Below, one piece after another: positions 53,865-64,000 of a DNA stretch of 64,000 bases. Position 1 is the first letter of the stretch, and each line of letters starts with the position of its first letter. Origin of the DNA: Metridium senile (taxonomy: Eukaryota > Cnidaria > Anthozoa > Actiniaria > Metridiidae). The stretch is from NCBI GenBank assembly GCA_949775045.1, contig OX459097.1, positions 22,059,168 to 22,123,167 of the forward strand. The letters are read 5' to 3'. Made by a program: the position numbers and the translations under genes. The notes under the pieces are model-generated. The model was not told the DNA's origin. It searched no databases and saw nothing but the letters and a program-made list of their open reading frames with translations.

Positions 53865-54935
53865 TGACACGGTTTTCATTGTTATTCATAGGGATGTATC
53901 TCCGATATAAACCCCTCATTATACCAATTCAAGGGTTATATCTAGATATAAACCCGGGTCTATATCTAGTTATAACCTTTGCATTTATTATTTATTGCAA
54001 CATTAGACTTAGAAATTTTTACTAGATAGCGATTTTTGGAGAAAAAAATCTTTGAGTACCAATGTGAGGACTCGAACCGAGAACCTCTGCATTGCTGTAT
54101 CCGCGCTTTAACCCATTATACTACATAGTCATCCCATGGAAAGTTAACAACAAAAACTCGTTTAATGTCATCAAGTTCATTAGCATTCAAGTTCGTTAGT
54201 ATTCTTCTGAATAGAATTGAAAAGTGATTGTTTAATATTTCCTTATGGGAATTCATTGACAATGAACATCAAATTATGAACAGATTATTGACATATTTTT
54301 GGATTGGTTTTATTTTTTTGAATACGATCAGTGAAAATCATACATTGTTTTCTTTTCAGAAAACCTTAGTTATCATTGAAAAATGTCGAGTCAGATCTCA
54401 GCCTAATGGTTTAGATTGTGTCAGTACTATTTTGTTATGAAAACTTTCAATAAACTTCAATTACGGGGAAAACTGTTGTATTCTAGTGACAAAAATCATT
54501 AACAGCTAGCATTCCACCTTATTCATTAGTTCCAATGGTTTGACTAATTTAGTCTTTGTATTAAGGAATCAAAACTAAGATAGCATAACCTCCTTCAATC
54601 GTGTTCTATCAATAAGATTTTGATTTAAAAATGCACCGAGCCGGTTCCCTGCACATTAATATTTTCTATTCATATCATTTCTTTTATCAAATACGACTCC
54701 CAGTAGATACTAATTAGTAAGATTTGAAAAGCCGTTCTTTTATTTCTTAACTCAAATCATGTGTCTTTGTTAGAATAGGATTAAATCACTGTTTTTTTGT
54801 GAGAAAACCTTCTCAAGTGTGAAATAAATTAGTTACATACCTCGAATGTTCGGCTATAAGCCTATATATCCCTTGGGCCTGCGGCCCGCGGGATATATAT
54901 GGCTTATAGCCTCCATTCTCGGTATGTAACTCTTA
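53865..54935 (+). mobile_element. diverged hairpin-ended element (ATATCCC variant)
   Basis: It starts ACACGGTTTTCATTGTTATT, with TTATATCTAGATATAAACCC / GGGTCTATATCTAGTTATAA near the 5' end, and ends with the hairpin GGCTATAAGCCTATATATCCC... paired to GGGATATATATGGCTTATAGCC, then ATGTAACTCTTAC. It carries a different tRNA-like stretch on the minus strand at about 54058-54130 with a perfect B box GGTTCGAGTCC. The next element starts directly after its end. Confidence 0.6.
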
Positions 54936-55781
54936 CTTATTACATGATTACATCGGTTTTCATTGTTACTTTTAGGGCTTTATATCGCGTATTACCCTGT
55001 TCATTATCAATTCAAGGGCTTTATACAGATATTGCCCCCATTTGACGGCAATATCTATATATTGCCCGTGAATACTAATGTATATTGCCCTTGAATACTA
55101 ATGTATATTGCCCTTGAATACTAATGTATATTGCCCTTGAATACTAATGTATATTGCCCTTGAATACCAATGACCTAATCCCTACTTTATATGTAACGTT
55201 AAACTTAGAAATTTTCTAGTTGCGAACATTTAACGGATAAAAAATCTGATAGAGTGACCCTTTCGAGGATCGAACCTCGAACCCTTTGCTTACAAATCCT
55301 GACCCTAACACTTTATGCTAACTGTCCGATCGATGTCAGTTAGTGAGAAGAAAACGTATTCATTTGTTCGTTACAGTTCATTAGTATTGTAGTGTACAAC
55401 AAAACTAAAAGCCCATTGTTTGGATTGTATTCTCATGGGAAACCAAAAAAATAATCAGCTTGATGATGCCCTTTGGGACATGAAGTTGTGTGAAAACCTA
55501 TTCAATCATGTAATAAGTCATGCACTAAAAATAAAAAAAAACAATTCAAGAATCTTCTGAAGAATATATTTGTCGTCTTGAAAACGACTTGCATCGATAA
55601 AAGTATATGGCGTAAAAACCCAAATGTTGCATACAAAATTTAAAAATACAAGGCCTTTTTGGAAAACCTCTGTAAATCATGTAATAAGTCAGATAAATAC
55701 CTCGAACGTCGGCAATAAGCCTATAAAGCCCCTCGGGCTTTATACGGCTTATTGCCTCCGCTCTCGGTATTTATCTCTTAC
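54936..55781 (+). mobile_element. complete hairpin-ended element with 23-bp repeats (reference copy)
   Basis: TTATTACATGATTACATCGG start, palindromic TTTATACAGATATTGCCC block, 5 units of TATATTGCCCTTGAATACTAATG (55067-55167), tRNA-like segment (inverted, 55253-55332), then a terminal hairpin GGCAATAAGCCTATAAAGCCC with GGGCTTTATACGGCTTATTGCC and end TATTTATCTCTTAC. There is no ORF. 3' hairpin, fixed ends, tandem repeats and head-to-tail joining recall non-autonomous Helitron/Helentron (HINE-like) elements; the assignment is tentative. Confidence 0.65.
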
Positions 55782-57355
55782 ATACAAATGCGTTTTGCTT
55801 CATTATACTGATTCTTTATTGTGAACATGTTGTGTCATACGAACTATGTATTCACCAAGCCCTAAGTTACGCAAGTGAAGGGTTTTACAATTGATTAGTG
55901 CCATCATAGGATACATATAATCGATAAAGCGCCTTAAGACGAAGTAAAACTTATCGGCAGAAAACGAAAGAGTCGGAATCGAATGATAAGTGCGTCGGAA
56001 TCAGTATATCAGTATATATATGATGTATCTTGATTGATTGAAGCACGAAAAAAATAAGGTTGAGTATATACCCGGGGGGGGGGGGGGGCCGTGAACCACG
56101 TTGAGCGAGTTGAAATTCGTCGGTCTTGCGACAATTTGACAATGACAATTTTATATTTTCACCTTACATTAACAAAATAATAAAATATAATACATTTTCC
56201 TTATATTGAGGTGAGAGCAAACTGGATTAACTTTAAAAGCTATACAAAGCCAGTTTGCTATCTTTTTTTCTATTATAATCAATCGGTCATTTATCAAGAA
56301 TAAATATAACAAAAATTACAAAAAATATATATATAATATTAATATATATATATATATATGTATGTATGTGTAAATCGGTTAAATAGAATAAACAATTGAA
56401 AAAGATAAAGAGGAAATTATGGTAGTTAAATTTGAATAGATATATAGAATAACATGAAATGTATATGAAGGAGTACATTTTAACATTTTAATCATTTTAA
56501 TGTGGAAGTTTGCATGGAGAAAAATCACCGTAAACTTTTCACGGAATTAATTTGAGCTGCTATTCACGGCCGTGTTCTTTATAAGAAAAGAAAAAAAAAA
56601 ACCTAAAAGGTATGTGAGCGAGAAACTAGAGTGCAATAAGTATAGAGTAAAGTGATTTAACCCATGAAATAGATATTAGAGTGAAGCTAGTCATTTAACC
56701 CATGAAATAGATATTAGAGTGAAGTCATTTAACCCATGAAATAGATTTATTATTTAGTTTATCAGTTTCTGTTTTCATTTTGACGAGACAATCGAAAGAT
56801 AATTGTAAATGCCTTTTTTTGCCTTTTTGTTCACATTGCTTGTTTTCAAAAGCGCTTTATTTATAAGAATAAATTGTGCGTTTGTTTGTTTTTATAAATC
56901 AAAATAAAACTTAATATTTTGCCATCGTTAAATTCAACGAACATGTATTTGTTCAAGATTAATTGGCGAGCTAGCTCAATAGCAAAAAATCTCACTTATT
57001 CACTATGAAATTATCTTCATATTTCAAGCATAAACTGAAGTAAAAACTATTGCTACTTTGAAGCGCTGTTTTCCTTTTGTTTTTGTTTGTTTTGATCAAA
57101 TTCAACTTTTGACTTCCAGCTTGACAGTTTGCCTAAAGGCGGCGTATTTTCAAAACCATGCATGTCTCTGATTTTTGTCGCCTTTAAATTGCATGCCATT
57201 GCACCGTAGGCTTCCGGGTTCAGGTTAACAGAAAGGTCATAAGATAGAAAGTCTTTTTACATTTTAATAGCCGTTTTTAGTAAATGTAATAGCTTACAGA
57301 AAAATGTCTTATTAAAATTGTGAGCTGTCAATCAAAAACCATATCTCTACCGGTG
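55782..57355. other. intergenic, no gene recognised
   Basis: A G homopolymer at about 56075, an (AT)n tract near 56325-56360, and three copies of TTTAACCCATGAAATAGATA with TTAGAGTGAAG at about 56655-56750. Nothing coding. Confidence 0.45.
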
Positions 57356-57668
57356 AATTATAAAATATTTGATATAAATCGCGCGCTCTGATTGGCTGAG
57401 AAGCGTTCTCTATAACTCAACAGTGCACGGAGCGTCGATTCGTTTGATTTTAACTACTGAATATTTTATAAAAGAAATAGAAAACTCGGCAGCAATGCTC
57501 TATTGAGTCATAGAGCACTTGGGAATTTTAAGAAGACTTGAGAAGCGCTGAGAAGCACTCCGCTACGCGTCGTACTTCTCCTAACGCTTCTCTCGTCTTC
57601 TTAAAATTCCCGCGTGCTCTATGACTCGATAGAGCACGCTGCCTCGTTTTCTATTCCTTCAATAGAGC
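57356..57668 (-). mobile_element. second copy of the 3'-UTR MITE
   Basis: TATAAAATATTTGATATAAA, GCTGAGAAGCGTTCTCTATA, TCGATTCGTTTGATTTTAAC, GAGCACGCTGCCTCGTTTTC: the inverse of 5118-5409. It lies about 470 bp beyond the minus-strand zinc-finger stop rather than inside its near 3' UTR. Confidence 0.7.
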
Positions 57669-58138
57669 ATAGCTTTTTTGAGGTAATTAACCAATCAGAG
57701 CTTAGTAATACGTACTATCTTAGCTATATTATAATGTTTAATATAGCACCATGTCTTACTATTTAATTTTGTATTTCACGGATATATTGTTGAAAAATAT
57801 TAATTTAATAGCAGTTATTTTTTATTTCATGGTTTTAGTGCTTTTGCTCTATTTTCATAACCTATTTACATAGATATAACGTCAATATTGCATCCAACGA
57901 TGATGCAATCATTGCTTACTATGATTTTTAAATGAGCAGGTGAACCGAGGTGTGTGCAAAATATTAAAAACGTAGAGGTAGTGAGTGTGAGTGTCCCCGA
58001 TTAGTAGGGCGCACTGCGTCCAGCTAGAAGATTGAGACGTTAATTAATTAAAAAAGCTGTTATTATAAATATACAAATTAAATATCAAACAACTGTTATA
58101 CCCTTGTGATTCAAGTTCTTATCCCAGTATGCAGTGTT

Positions 58139-59719
58139 CTAATGTAATTTAAGATGTGTCTTTAAACTAGATCTTTGCGTAAACTTCTTTTTACAGTGAG
58201 AACATTCAAAGGGTTTCTCTCCAGTATGTACTCTAAGATGGTAATTCAATTCACCCTTTCGTGCAAACTTCTTCTTACAAACAGAACATTCAAACGGTTT
58301 TTCTCCAGTATGCATTCTAAGATGTCTCTTTAACACATCATTTCTTGCAAACTTCTTCTTACAATGAGAACAATCAAATGATTTCTCTCCAGTATGTGTT
58401 CTAAGATGAGTATTTAAGGCACTCGTATATGCAAACTTCTTCTTACAATAAGAACATTCAAAGGGTTTCTCTCCAGTGTGTATTCTAAGATGTTGTTTTA
58501 AGTGAAACTTTTGTGCAAACACCTTTTTACAGTTACAACATTCAAAGGGTTTTTCACCAGTGTGTATTACGAGATGTTTCTTTAAATTACTCTTTCGTGC
58601 AAACATCTTCTTACATTGAGAACATTCAAAACGTTTCTCTCCAGTATGTGTGCTCAGATGATTCTTTAAATTACTCCTGTCTGCAAACTTGTTCTCACAA
58701 TAAGAACATTCAAAGGGTTTCTCTCCAGTGTGTATTCTAAGATATCTCCGTATATCAGTGTTTCGTGCAAATGTCTTCTTACAGTATGAACACTCAAAGG
58801 GTCTTTCTCCAGTATGTATTATAAGATGTTGCTTTAAATTACTCTTTCGCCCAAACATTTTCTCACAATAAGAACATTCAAATACTTTATCTCCTGTGTG
58901 AGTTTTAAGATGTTTCTTTAAAGCAGTCTTTTGTGCAAACTTCTCATTACAATTAGGACATTCAAAGAGTTTCTCTACGGTATGTGTTCTAAGATGTTTC
59001 TTTAAGACACCCTTTTTAGTAAAGTACCTCTTACAATAAGAACATTCAAAGGGTTTCTTTTTAGTGTGCGTTCTCGTGTGTATAATAAGTGTTGATTTGT
59101 ATTTGAATTGCTTTCCACAATAAGAGCATTTCAAGGACTTCTCAATTTGCTGGGAGGTATATCCTTTTCTTTCACGAAGCTGCCTCTTTTCAGCATTGTC
59201 ATCATAAGCAGAATCCTCCTCTGCTTGATTCTCCTTCTCAACCAAGTTATTTTCAGGGGGAAACTCTAGCTCCTCTACAACTCTCAACATTGAGCTAATT
59301 TCACTTATATCTTGGCTTTGTTCTGGTTCATCTTCATCTTCCAAGGTATTCTCTGGATCATGTTCATTATCTAAGTCATGTTCACCATCAACTGAAATAC
59401 CTGGCTGTGGTTGAGGTAATGTTTCTGGATCATGTTCATTATCTAAGTCATGTTCACCATCAACTGAAACACCTGACTGTGGTTGAGGTAATGTTTCTGG
59501 ATCATGTTCATCATCTAAGTCATGTTCACCATCAACTGAAACACCTGACTGTGGTTGAGGTAATGTTTCTGAGATGTTGGTAACATGATGTAGATCTGTA
59601 TTGATGTGCACAGAAGTACAGCCATTGTTACAGCCATTATCATCTGTCTGTGTAGCAATACTGTGTAAAATTTTGTATTCGACTGGTTGACCATACATGA
59701 AGCTGTCTTCTGATGAACC
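58139..59719 (-). CDS. zinc-finger exon of the minus-strand gene
   Basis: This is the 12-finger exon. The acceptor TGATTTCAG precedes GGTTCATCAGAAGACAGC, conserved with GGTTCAGGAGAAGACAGT of the plus-strand paralogue. The stop is followed by AACACTGCATACTGGG and a 3' flank shared with the paralogue. Confidence 0.88.
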   Translation of the reverse strand, partial: GSSEDSFMYGQPVEYKILHSIATQTDDNGCNNGCTSVHINTDLHHVTNISETLPQPQSGVSVDGEHDLDDEHDPETLPQPQSGVSVDGEHDLDNEHDPETLPQPQPGISVDGEHDLDNEHDPENTLEDEDEPEQSQDISEISSMLRVVEELEFPPENNLVEKENQAEEDSAYDDNAEKRQLRERKGYTSQQIEKSLKCSYCGKQFKYKSTLIIHTRTHTKKKPFECSYCKRYFTKKGVLKKHLRTHTVEKLFECPNCNEKFAQKTALKKHLKTHTGDKVFECSYCEKMFGRKSNLKQHLIIHTGERPFECSYCKKTFARNTDIRRYLRIHTGEKPFECSYCENKFADRSNLKNHLSTHTGEKRFECSQCKKMFARKSNLKKHLVIHTGEKPFECCNCKKVFAQKFHLKQHLRIHTGEKPFECSYCKKKFAYTSALNTHLRTHTGEKSFDCSHCKKKFARNDVLKRHLRMHTGEKPFECSVCKKKFARKGELNYHLRVHTGEKPFECSHCKKKFTQRSSLKTHLKLH

Positions 59720-62204
59720 CTGAAATCATGTCATAACACAGATGTAATTAGCATCAATGCAATGATGATTTGGTCTACATGTATCTCTACTTTAAATGAT
59801 GGTATGATGATGATGATGATGGTGCTGATGATGATGTAGATGATGATGGTGTAGATGATGATGAATATTTTAGATGAGTTATATGATGTAGATGATGATG
59901 TAGATATTGATGATGTAGATGATGATGGTGATGATAATGATGTAGATGATGATGTAGATGATAATGATGTAGATGATGATAGTGATGATAGTGATGATGT
60001 AGATGATGTAGATGTTGATGTAAATGATGATGATGATGATGATGATGGTATGATTGTGATAATGCTGATGATGATGTAGATGATGATGTAGATGCTGATG
60101 ATGCTTATAATGATGTTGGTGATTATGATGTAGACAATGATGATGTAGACAATGATGATGTAGAAGATGATGATGATGATAATAATAATGATGATGATGA
60201 TCATGATGATCATGATGATGTAGATGATGATGATGTTGATGATGATACTGTAGATGATAATGTAGATGATGATGATACTGTTGATGATACTGTTGATGAT
60301 ACTGTTGATGATACTGTTGATGATGATACTGTTGATGATGATGTAGATGATAATGATGATGTTGATGATGTTGAAGATGATGTTGATGATGATACTGTAG
60401 ATGATGATGTAGATGATGATGATGTTGATGATAATGATGTTGATGATGATGATACTGTAGATGATGATGTAGATGATGATGATGATGACGATGTTGATGA
60501 TGATACTGTAGATGATGATGTAGATGATGATGATGATGATGACGATGTTGATGATGATACTGTAGATGATGATGTTGATGATGATGATGATGATGTTGAT
60601 GATGATGTTGATGATGATGATGATGATACTGTAGATGATGATGTAGATGATGATGATGATTATGATGTTGATGATGATACTGTAGATGATGTAGATGATG
60701 ATGATGAAGTTGATGATGATGATGTTGATGATGTTGATGATGTTGATGATGATGATGTTGATGATGTTGATGATGATGATGTTGATGATGTTGATGATGA
60801 TATATGTCATACAATTTCTTCATGGCGGAATATTTAAGTAGCTTTATATATTTACGTAGAGGTAGAGCTATCTCGAAAGCATTAGCTACCTTACCAACCC
60901 TACACACATTCAGCAAATCACTAATTAATCAACTGTTAAATTTATTTGTTTGTTATTTATAATCTACTTTTAAATGATATATTAATTTTGTGTGTGAATA
61001 AATTAAGGTTGAAGTTGTGATAATGATGATAATAATGGTTGTTGTGGCTATGATGATAATAATAATGATGGTGATAATAATGATAATGGTGGTGATATAA
61101 ATGATGATAATAATAGTGATAATAATGATGATAATAATGATGGTAATAATGGTGATAATAATGGTGATAATAATGGTGATAATAATGGTGATAATAATGG
61201 TGATATAAATGATGATAATAATAGTGATAATAATGATGATAATAATGATGGTAATAATGGTGATAATAATGGTGATAATAATGGTGATAATAATGGTGAT
61301 AATAATGGTGATAATAATGGTGATAATAATGGTGATAATAATGGTGATAATAATGGTGATAATAATGGTGATATAAATGATGATAATAATAGTGATAATA
61401 ATGATGATAATAATGATGGTAATAATGGTGATAATAATGATGATAATAATGGTGATAATAATGATGATAATAATGATGATAATAATGCTGATAATAATGG
61501 TGATAATAATGGTGATATAAATGATGATAATAATAGTGATAATAATGATGATAATAATGATGGTAATAATGGTGATAATAATGATGATAATAATGGTGAT
61601 AATAATAATGATAATAATGGTGATGATAATGGTGATAATAATGATGATAATAATGATGATAATAATGGTGATAATGATGATGATAATAATAATGATAATA
61701 ATAATGGTAATAATAATGGTAATAATGATGATGATAATAATGATAATAATGGTGATAATAATGGTGATAATAATGGTGATAATAATGGTGATAATATTGA
61801 TGATAATAATGATGATAATAATGGTGATAATAATGGTGATAATGATGATGATAATAATAATGGTAATAATAATGGTAATAATGATGGTGATAATGGTGAT
61901 AATAATGCTGATAATAATGCTGATAATAATGCTGATAATAATGCTGATAATAATGCTGATAATAATGGTGATAATAATGGTAATAATAATGGTGATAATA
62001 ATGGTGATAATAATGATGATAATAATGCTGATAATAATGCTGATAATAATGGTAATAATAATGGTGATAATAATGGTGATAATAATGGTGATAATAATGG
62101 TGATGATAATGGTGATAATAATGATGATAATAATGGTGATAATAATGGTGGATGTGGTTATGATACCAATATTGACTTCATCTTCTATTCCAAATCTATC
62201 AGAT

Positions 62205-62235
<31 letters not shown>

Positions 62236-63195
62236 GGGAGGCCCTTTCTTAAATGACTGTACATACCAACACATATAAACACTACGCTCATCTACAAGCG
62301 TGCTAATGTTCTGAATCTAATACAAATGGGCAATAAACCTATTAAAGGGCTTTCATTTATTAGAGTATGCCTTTAAAGTTAGCCTTTTTTAGTTAGAATA
62401 CATAATATTGCTGAACCAGGAGAGCATTCCAAAGTTCAGGTGCAGAGAAATTAAGAGAAACAACAACACCCATATGACTTTAATCGAAAATGGCCACAGT
62501 TGAGAGGACAACTTGAGTCATTATCATTAACAATGTTATTGTCTAGAATGACCTCTGGAGTGTGTAGTTTGTGTTGATGGAACTACTATCAAACAAATCG
62601 CTAGTTTTTGACACAGGTAATAAAAGTTTTAAACTTATATTAGCTGTGGCAAAAACTAGAAAACTTATTAAAATAAGTAGGAACATTTAGCTAGGATTTA
62701 GGGTAGTCGTACCTATTATCGCACACATCTTATTATCATGCTTTTCGTAAAAAATAATATACTGTATATAATTATATAGATTCTATTCTGCATGAACGTT
62801 TATTCGAAAAATTGGACAGAAAACGTTGGTTGCAACAGAATAAGCAGCCACAATTGTTTTATTAATTTTTACGAAAAGCACAATAAAAGGATGTGCGCGA
62901 TAATAGGTACGACTACCTTAACTAATTAAATGTACTGCTACTGATCATGATAAGAGTAGTGAACTGAATTTATACTTATTATATGAATAAGAATATAATA
63001 ATACAGAGAATCTGACATTCATTCAGGGTGTACTCTTTATGAAAAAATTGTACAAGGAGAAACAGTATTCCTTCAACTTACATTGTTAAATCCTGGCGGC
63101 CATTTGTGTACTCCTGTTACCTTGTTGTAGATGAAGATGGTCTGTCCTGACTTACACTTGTAATCTATCCAGTCTGATTCCATCTTGTCAAATAA
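58139..63195 (-). CDS. C2H2 zinc-finger protein with WW-like N-terminal exon (two exons)
   Basis: Paralogue of the gene at 3137-5110, inverted. Exon 58139-59719 encodes GSSEDSF, MYGQPVEYK, three 24-residue acidic repeats (ETLPQPQSGVSVDGEHDLDD type) and 12 C2H2 fingers. Finger 5 has Tyr for the first zinc His (DIRRYLRIH), so it may not fold. Upstream, 63082-63195 is flanked by TTCTACAG and GTAAGT, has phase 0 at both ends and encodes LFDK, MESDWIDYKCKSGQTIFI, YNKVTGVHKWPPGFNN: a WW-like domain, with two Trp, Y-N-x-x-T and W-P-P in register. Joining gives about 560 residues from that Met. The frame is also open into the acceptor, so more 5' exons may exist. The 3.4-kb intron is mostly microsatellite. 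WW would bind Pro-rich partners and the fingers DNA (family knowledge). Confidence 0.75.
59796..60800 (+). repeat. 1-kb (GAT)n-based microsatellite in the zinc-finger intron
   Basis: GATGAT runs are interspersed with GTAGAT, GTTGAT and ACTGTAGAT words, forming higher-order units such as GATGATACTGTAGATGATGA. The long open frames (poly-His, poly-Asp, poly-Ile) are artefacts. A remnant (TAATGATGCTAATGATATTA) precedes the same acceptor in the plus-strand paralogue. Confidence 0.92.
61018..62152 (+). repeat. 1.1-kb (GGTGATAATAAT)n microsatellite in the zinc-finger intron
   Basis: The 12-bp unit GGTGATAATAAT has variants GAT, GCT and GGTAATAATAAT. Higher-order blocks include GGTGATATAAATGATGATAA. 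ORFs on both strands here are artefacts. Confidence 0.92.
62213..62236 (+). repeat. (AATC)n microsatellite
   Basis: CAATCAATCAATCAATCAAT just after the dodecamer array. Confidence 0.85.
62701..62917. mobile_element. 217-bp MITE with TTA duplication (PIF/Harbinger-like)
   Basis: GGGTAGTCGTACCTATTATC then GCACACATC and CTTTTCGTAAAAA are inverted as TTTTTACGAAAAG, GATGTGCGC, GATAATAGGTACGACTACC. TTA flanks both sides (62698-62700, 62918-62920). It lies in the intron. Confidence 0.7.
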
Positions 63196-63706
63196 CTGTA
63201 GAAATACATTAGTCATTAAACACATCAGTAAACGAGATTATAAAAGTAGCTTGGGTTATAAATTATTCACACGTTTAGACTCGAAATGTCGATGGTTGCT
63301 TGAGTGAAGAAAAATAACTAAAATCAACTCAACCTGCTTGAAATACATCTCTACAAATGTCTAAGTTGGCCTAGAGACGATAATAATGGATGTTTAAACG
63401 GAATTCACAACATAAATTACCTCAATACTTCGAAGAAACAACAACAAAAGAATTGTGTCGTATTCAGAATGCAAAAACAAGCAGGCGTTCGGCGTTATCG
63501 TGAGGGACTGAGAAAACCACAGGACGCCCAAGATAACTTATTTTAAGAGCTATTTCTAAAAGCTTTGTTATATAGTTCGTCGCTTTTTCGGATTTACTTT
63601 TTCTATATTCTTTGAATTGATTGTGAATATTTGAAGCGATTTAGATTAGAAATAAGTGAGTTACGACGATTCGGGTAAAGTAGCCAAAAGATTAAAGGCA
63701 TTGTTG
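63196..63706. other. upstream of the WW-like exon, no gene recognised
   Basis: This should hold the upstream intron or 5' flank of the minus-strand zinc-finger gene. No further exon could be identified with confidence. Confidence 0.35.
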
Positions 63707-64000
63707 CATGTCGGCATATCTATTGTTGTGTTTGAACTATCCCTCCCTTAGCTAGTCGGCATATCTATTGTTGTGCTTGCACCCCTCCCCTAGCTAGTCG
63801 GCATATCTATTGTTGTGTTTGCACTACCCCTCCCCTGTCTAGTAGGCATATCTATTGTTGTGTTTGCACTACCCCTCCCTTAGCTAGTCGGCATATCTAT
63901 TGTTGTGTTTGCACCACCCCTCCCCTGTCTAGTAGGCATATCTATTGTTGTGTTTGCACCACGCACCACCCATCCCCTAGCTAGTCGGTATGTCTGCAGT
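63707..64000 (+). repeat. tandem repeat, about 45-bp unit, 6 or more copies, running off the window
   Basis: Units read CTAGTCGGCATATCTATTGT, TGTGTTTGCACTACCCCTCC, CCTTAG. Two alternating forms exist (AGCTAGTCGG and GTCTAGTAGG), so a 90-bp higher-order unit is present in part. Confidence 0.88.

Larger units (their letters stand above)
51583..53880 (-). mobile_element. hairpin-ended element, reverse copy, split by a foldback insertion
   Basis: Read on the minus strand it ends with the hairpin GGCAATAAAC...GGCTTATTGCC and CTCTTAC (51583-51680). It resumes at 53077 with GACTTATTACAG..., a tRNA-like segment (53456-53533) and about 10 copies of the 23-bp unit (53618-53850). It is the inverted match of 55067-55781. 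Confidence 0.65.

Noticed and set aside
59731..62252. Very long ORFs encoding poly-Ile, poly-His, poly-Asp and poly-Met on both strands
   Set aside because: They lie entirely in trinucleotide and dodecamer microsatellite; stop-free frames on both strands are a repeat artefact.

Overview
This looks like AT-rich nuclear DNA of an invertebrate animal. Genes have GT/AG introns, most of the sequence is transposons, foldback elements and tandem repeats, and the gene families are metazoan: C2H2 zinc fingers, a rhodopsin-like GPCR and NACHT-LRR receptors. An N-terminal DZIP3-type HEPN domain on a NACHT-LRR protein is known from cnidarians, molluscs and lancelets. A cnidarian is my best guess, but the sequence does not settle it.

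Layout. 0.3-2.9 kb is a TIR transposon with flanking direct repeats. 3.1-5.1 kb (+) holds a 12-finger C2H2 exon with four 59-residue acidic repeats. 6.4-10 kb is MITEs and a 5'-truncated Penelope-like retroelement with a hammerhead-like motif. 12.3-13.6 kb is two tandem-repeat arrays, followed by a GPCR whose tail is built of 28-residue repeats and is broken by a one-base frameshift. 16-20.5 kb is MITEs and minisatellites. 20.7-33.4 kb and 36.0-51.1 kb are a tandem duplication, each copy carrying one five-exon HEPN-NACHT-LRR gene. A long foldback lies between them. 51.3-55.8 kb is a cluster of related elements with 23-bp repeats and terminal hairpins, one interrupted by a GC-rich foldback. 57.4-63.2 kb (-) holds a second zinc-finger gene whose WW-like exon lies beyond a 3.4-kb intron filled with microsatellite. 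The window ends in a 45-bp tandem array.

How things fit together. The two NLR-like genes reconstruct cleanly. Each has a tiny start exon encoding MDEEE, a HEPN exon with an intact RxxxxH motif, a short helical exon, a coiled-coil exon, and a large NACHT-LRR exon. Splice phases agree at every junction, giving predicted proteins of 1067 and 1051 residues. HEPN and NACHT are well conserved between copies while the LRR part differs strongly, which suggests innate-immune sensing by a nucleotide-switch receptor with a possible RNase-like effector (inference). Comparing the copies also dates transposon insertions: several elements sit in an intron of one copy and are absent from the same place in the other. 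The two zinc-finger paralogues likewise act as filled and empty sites for a MITE.
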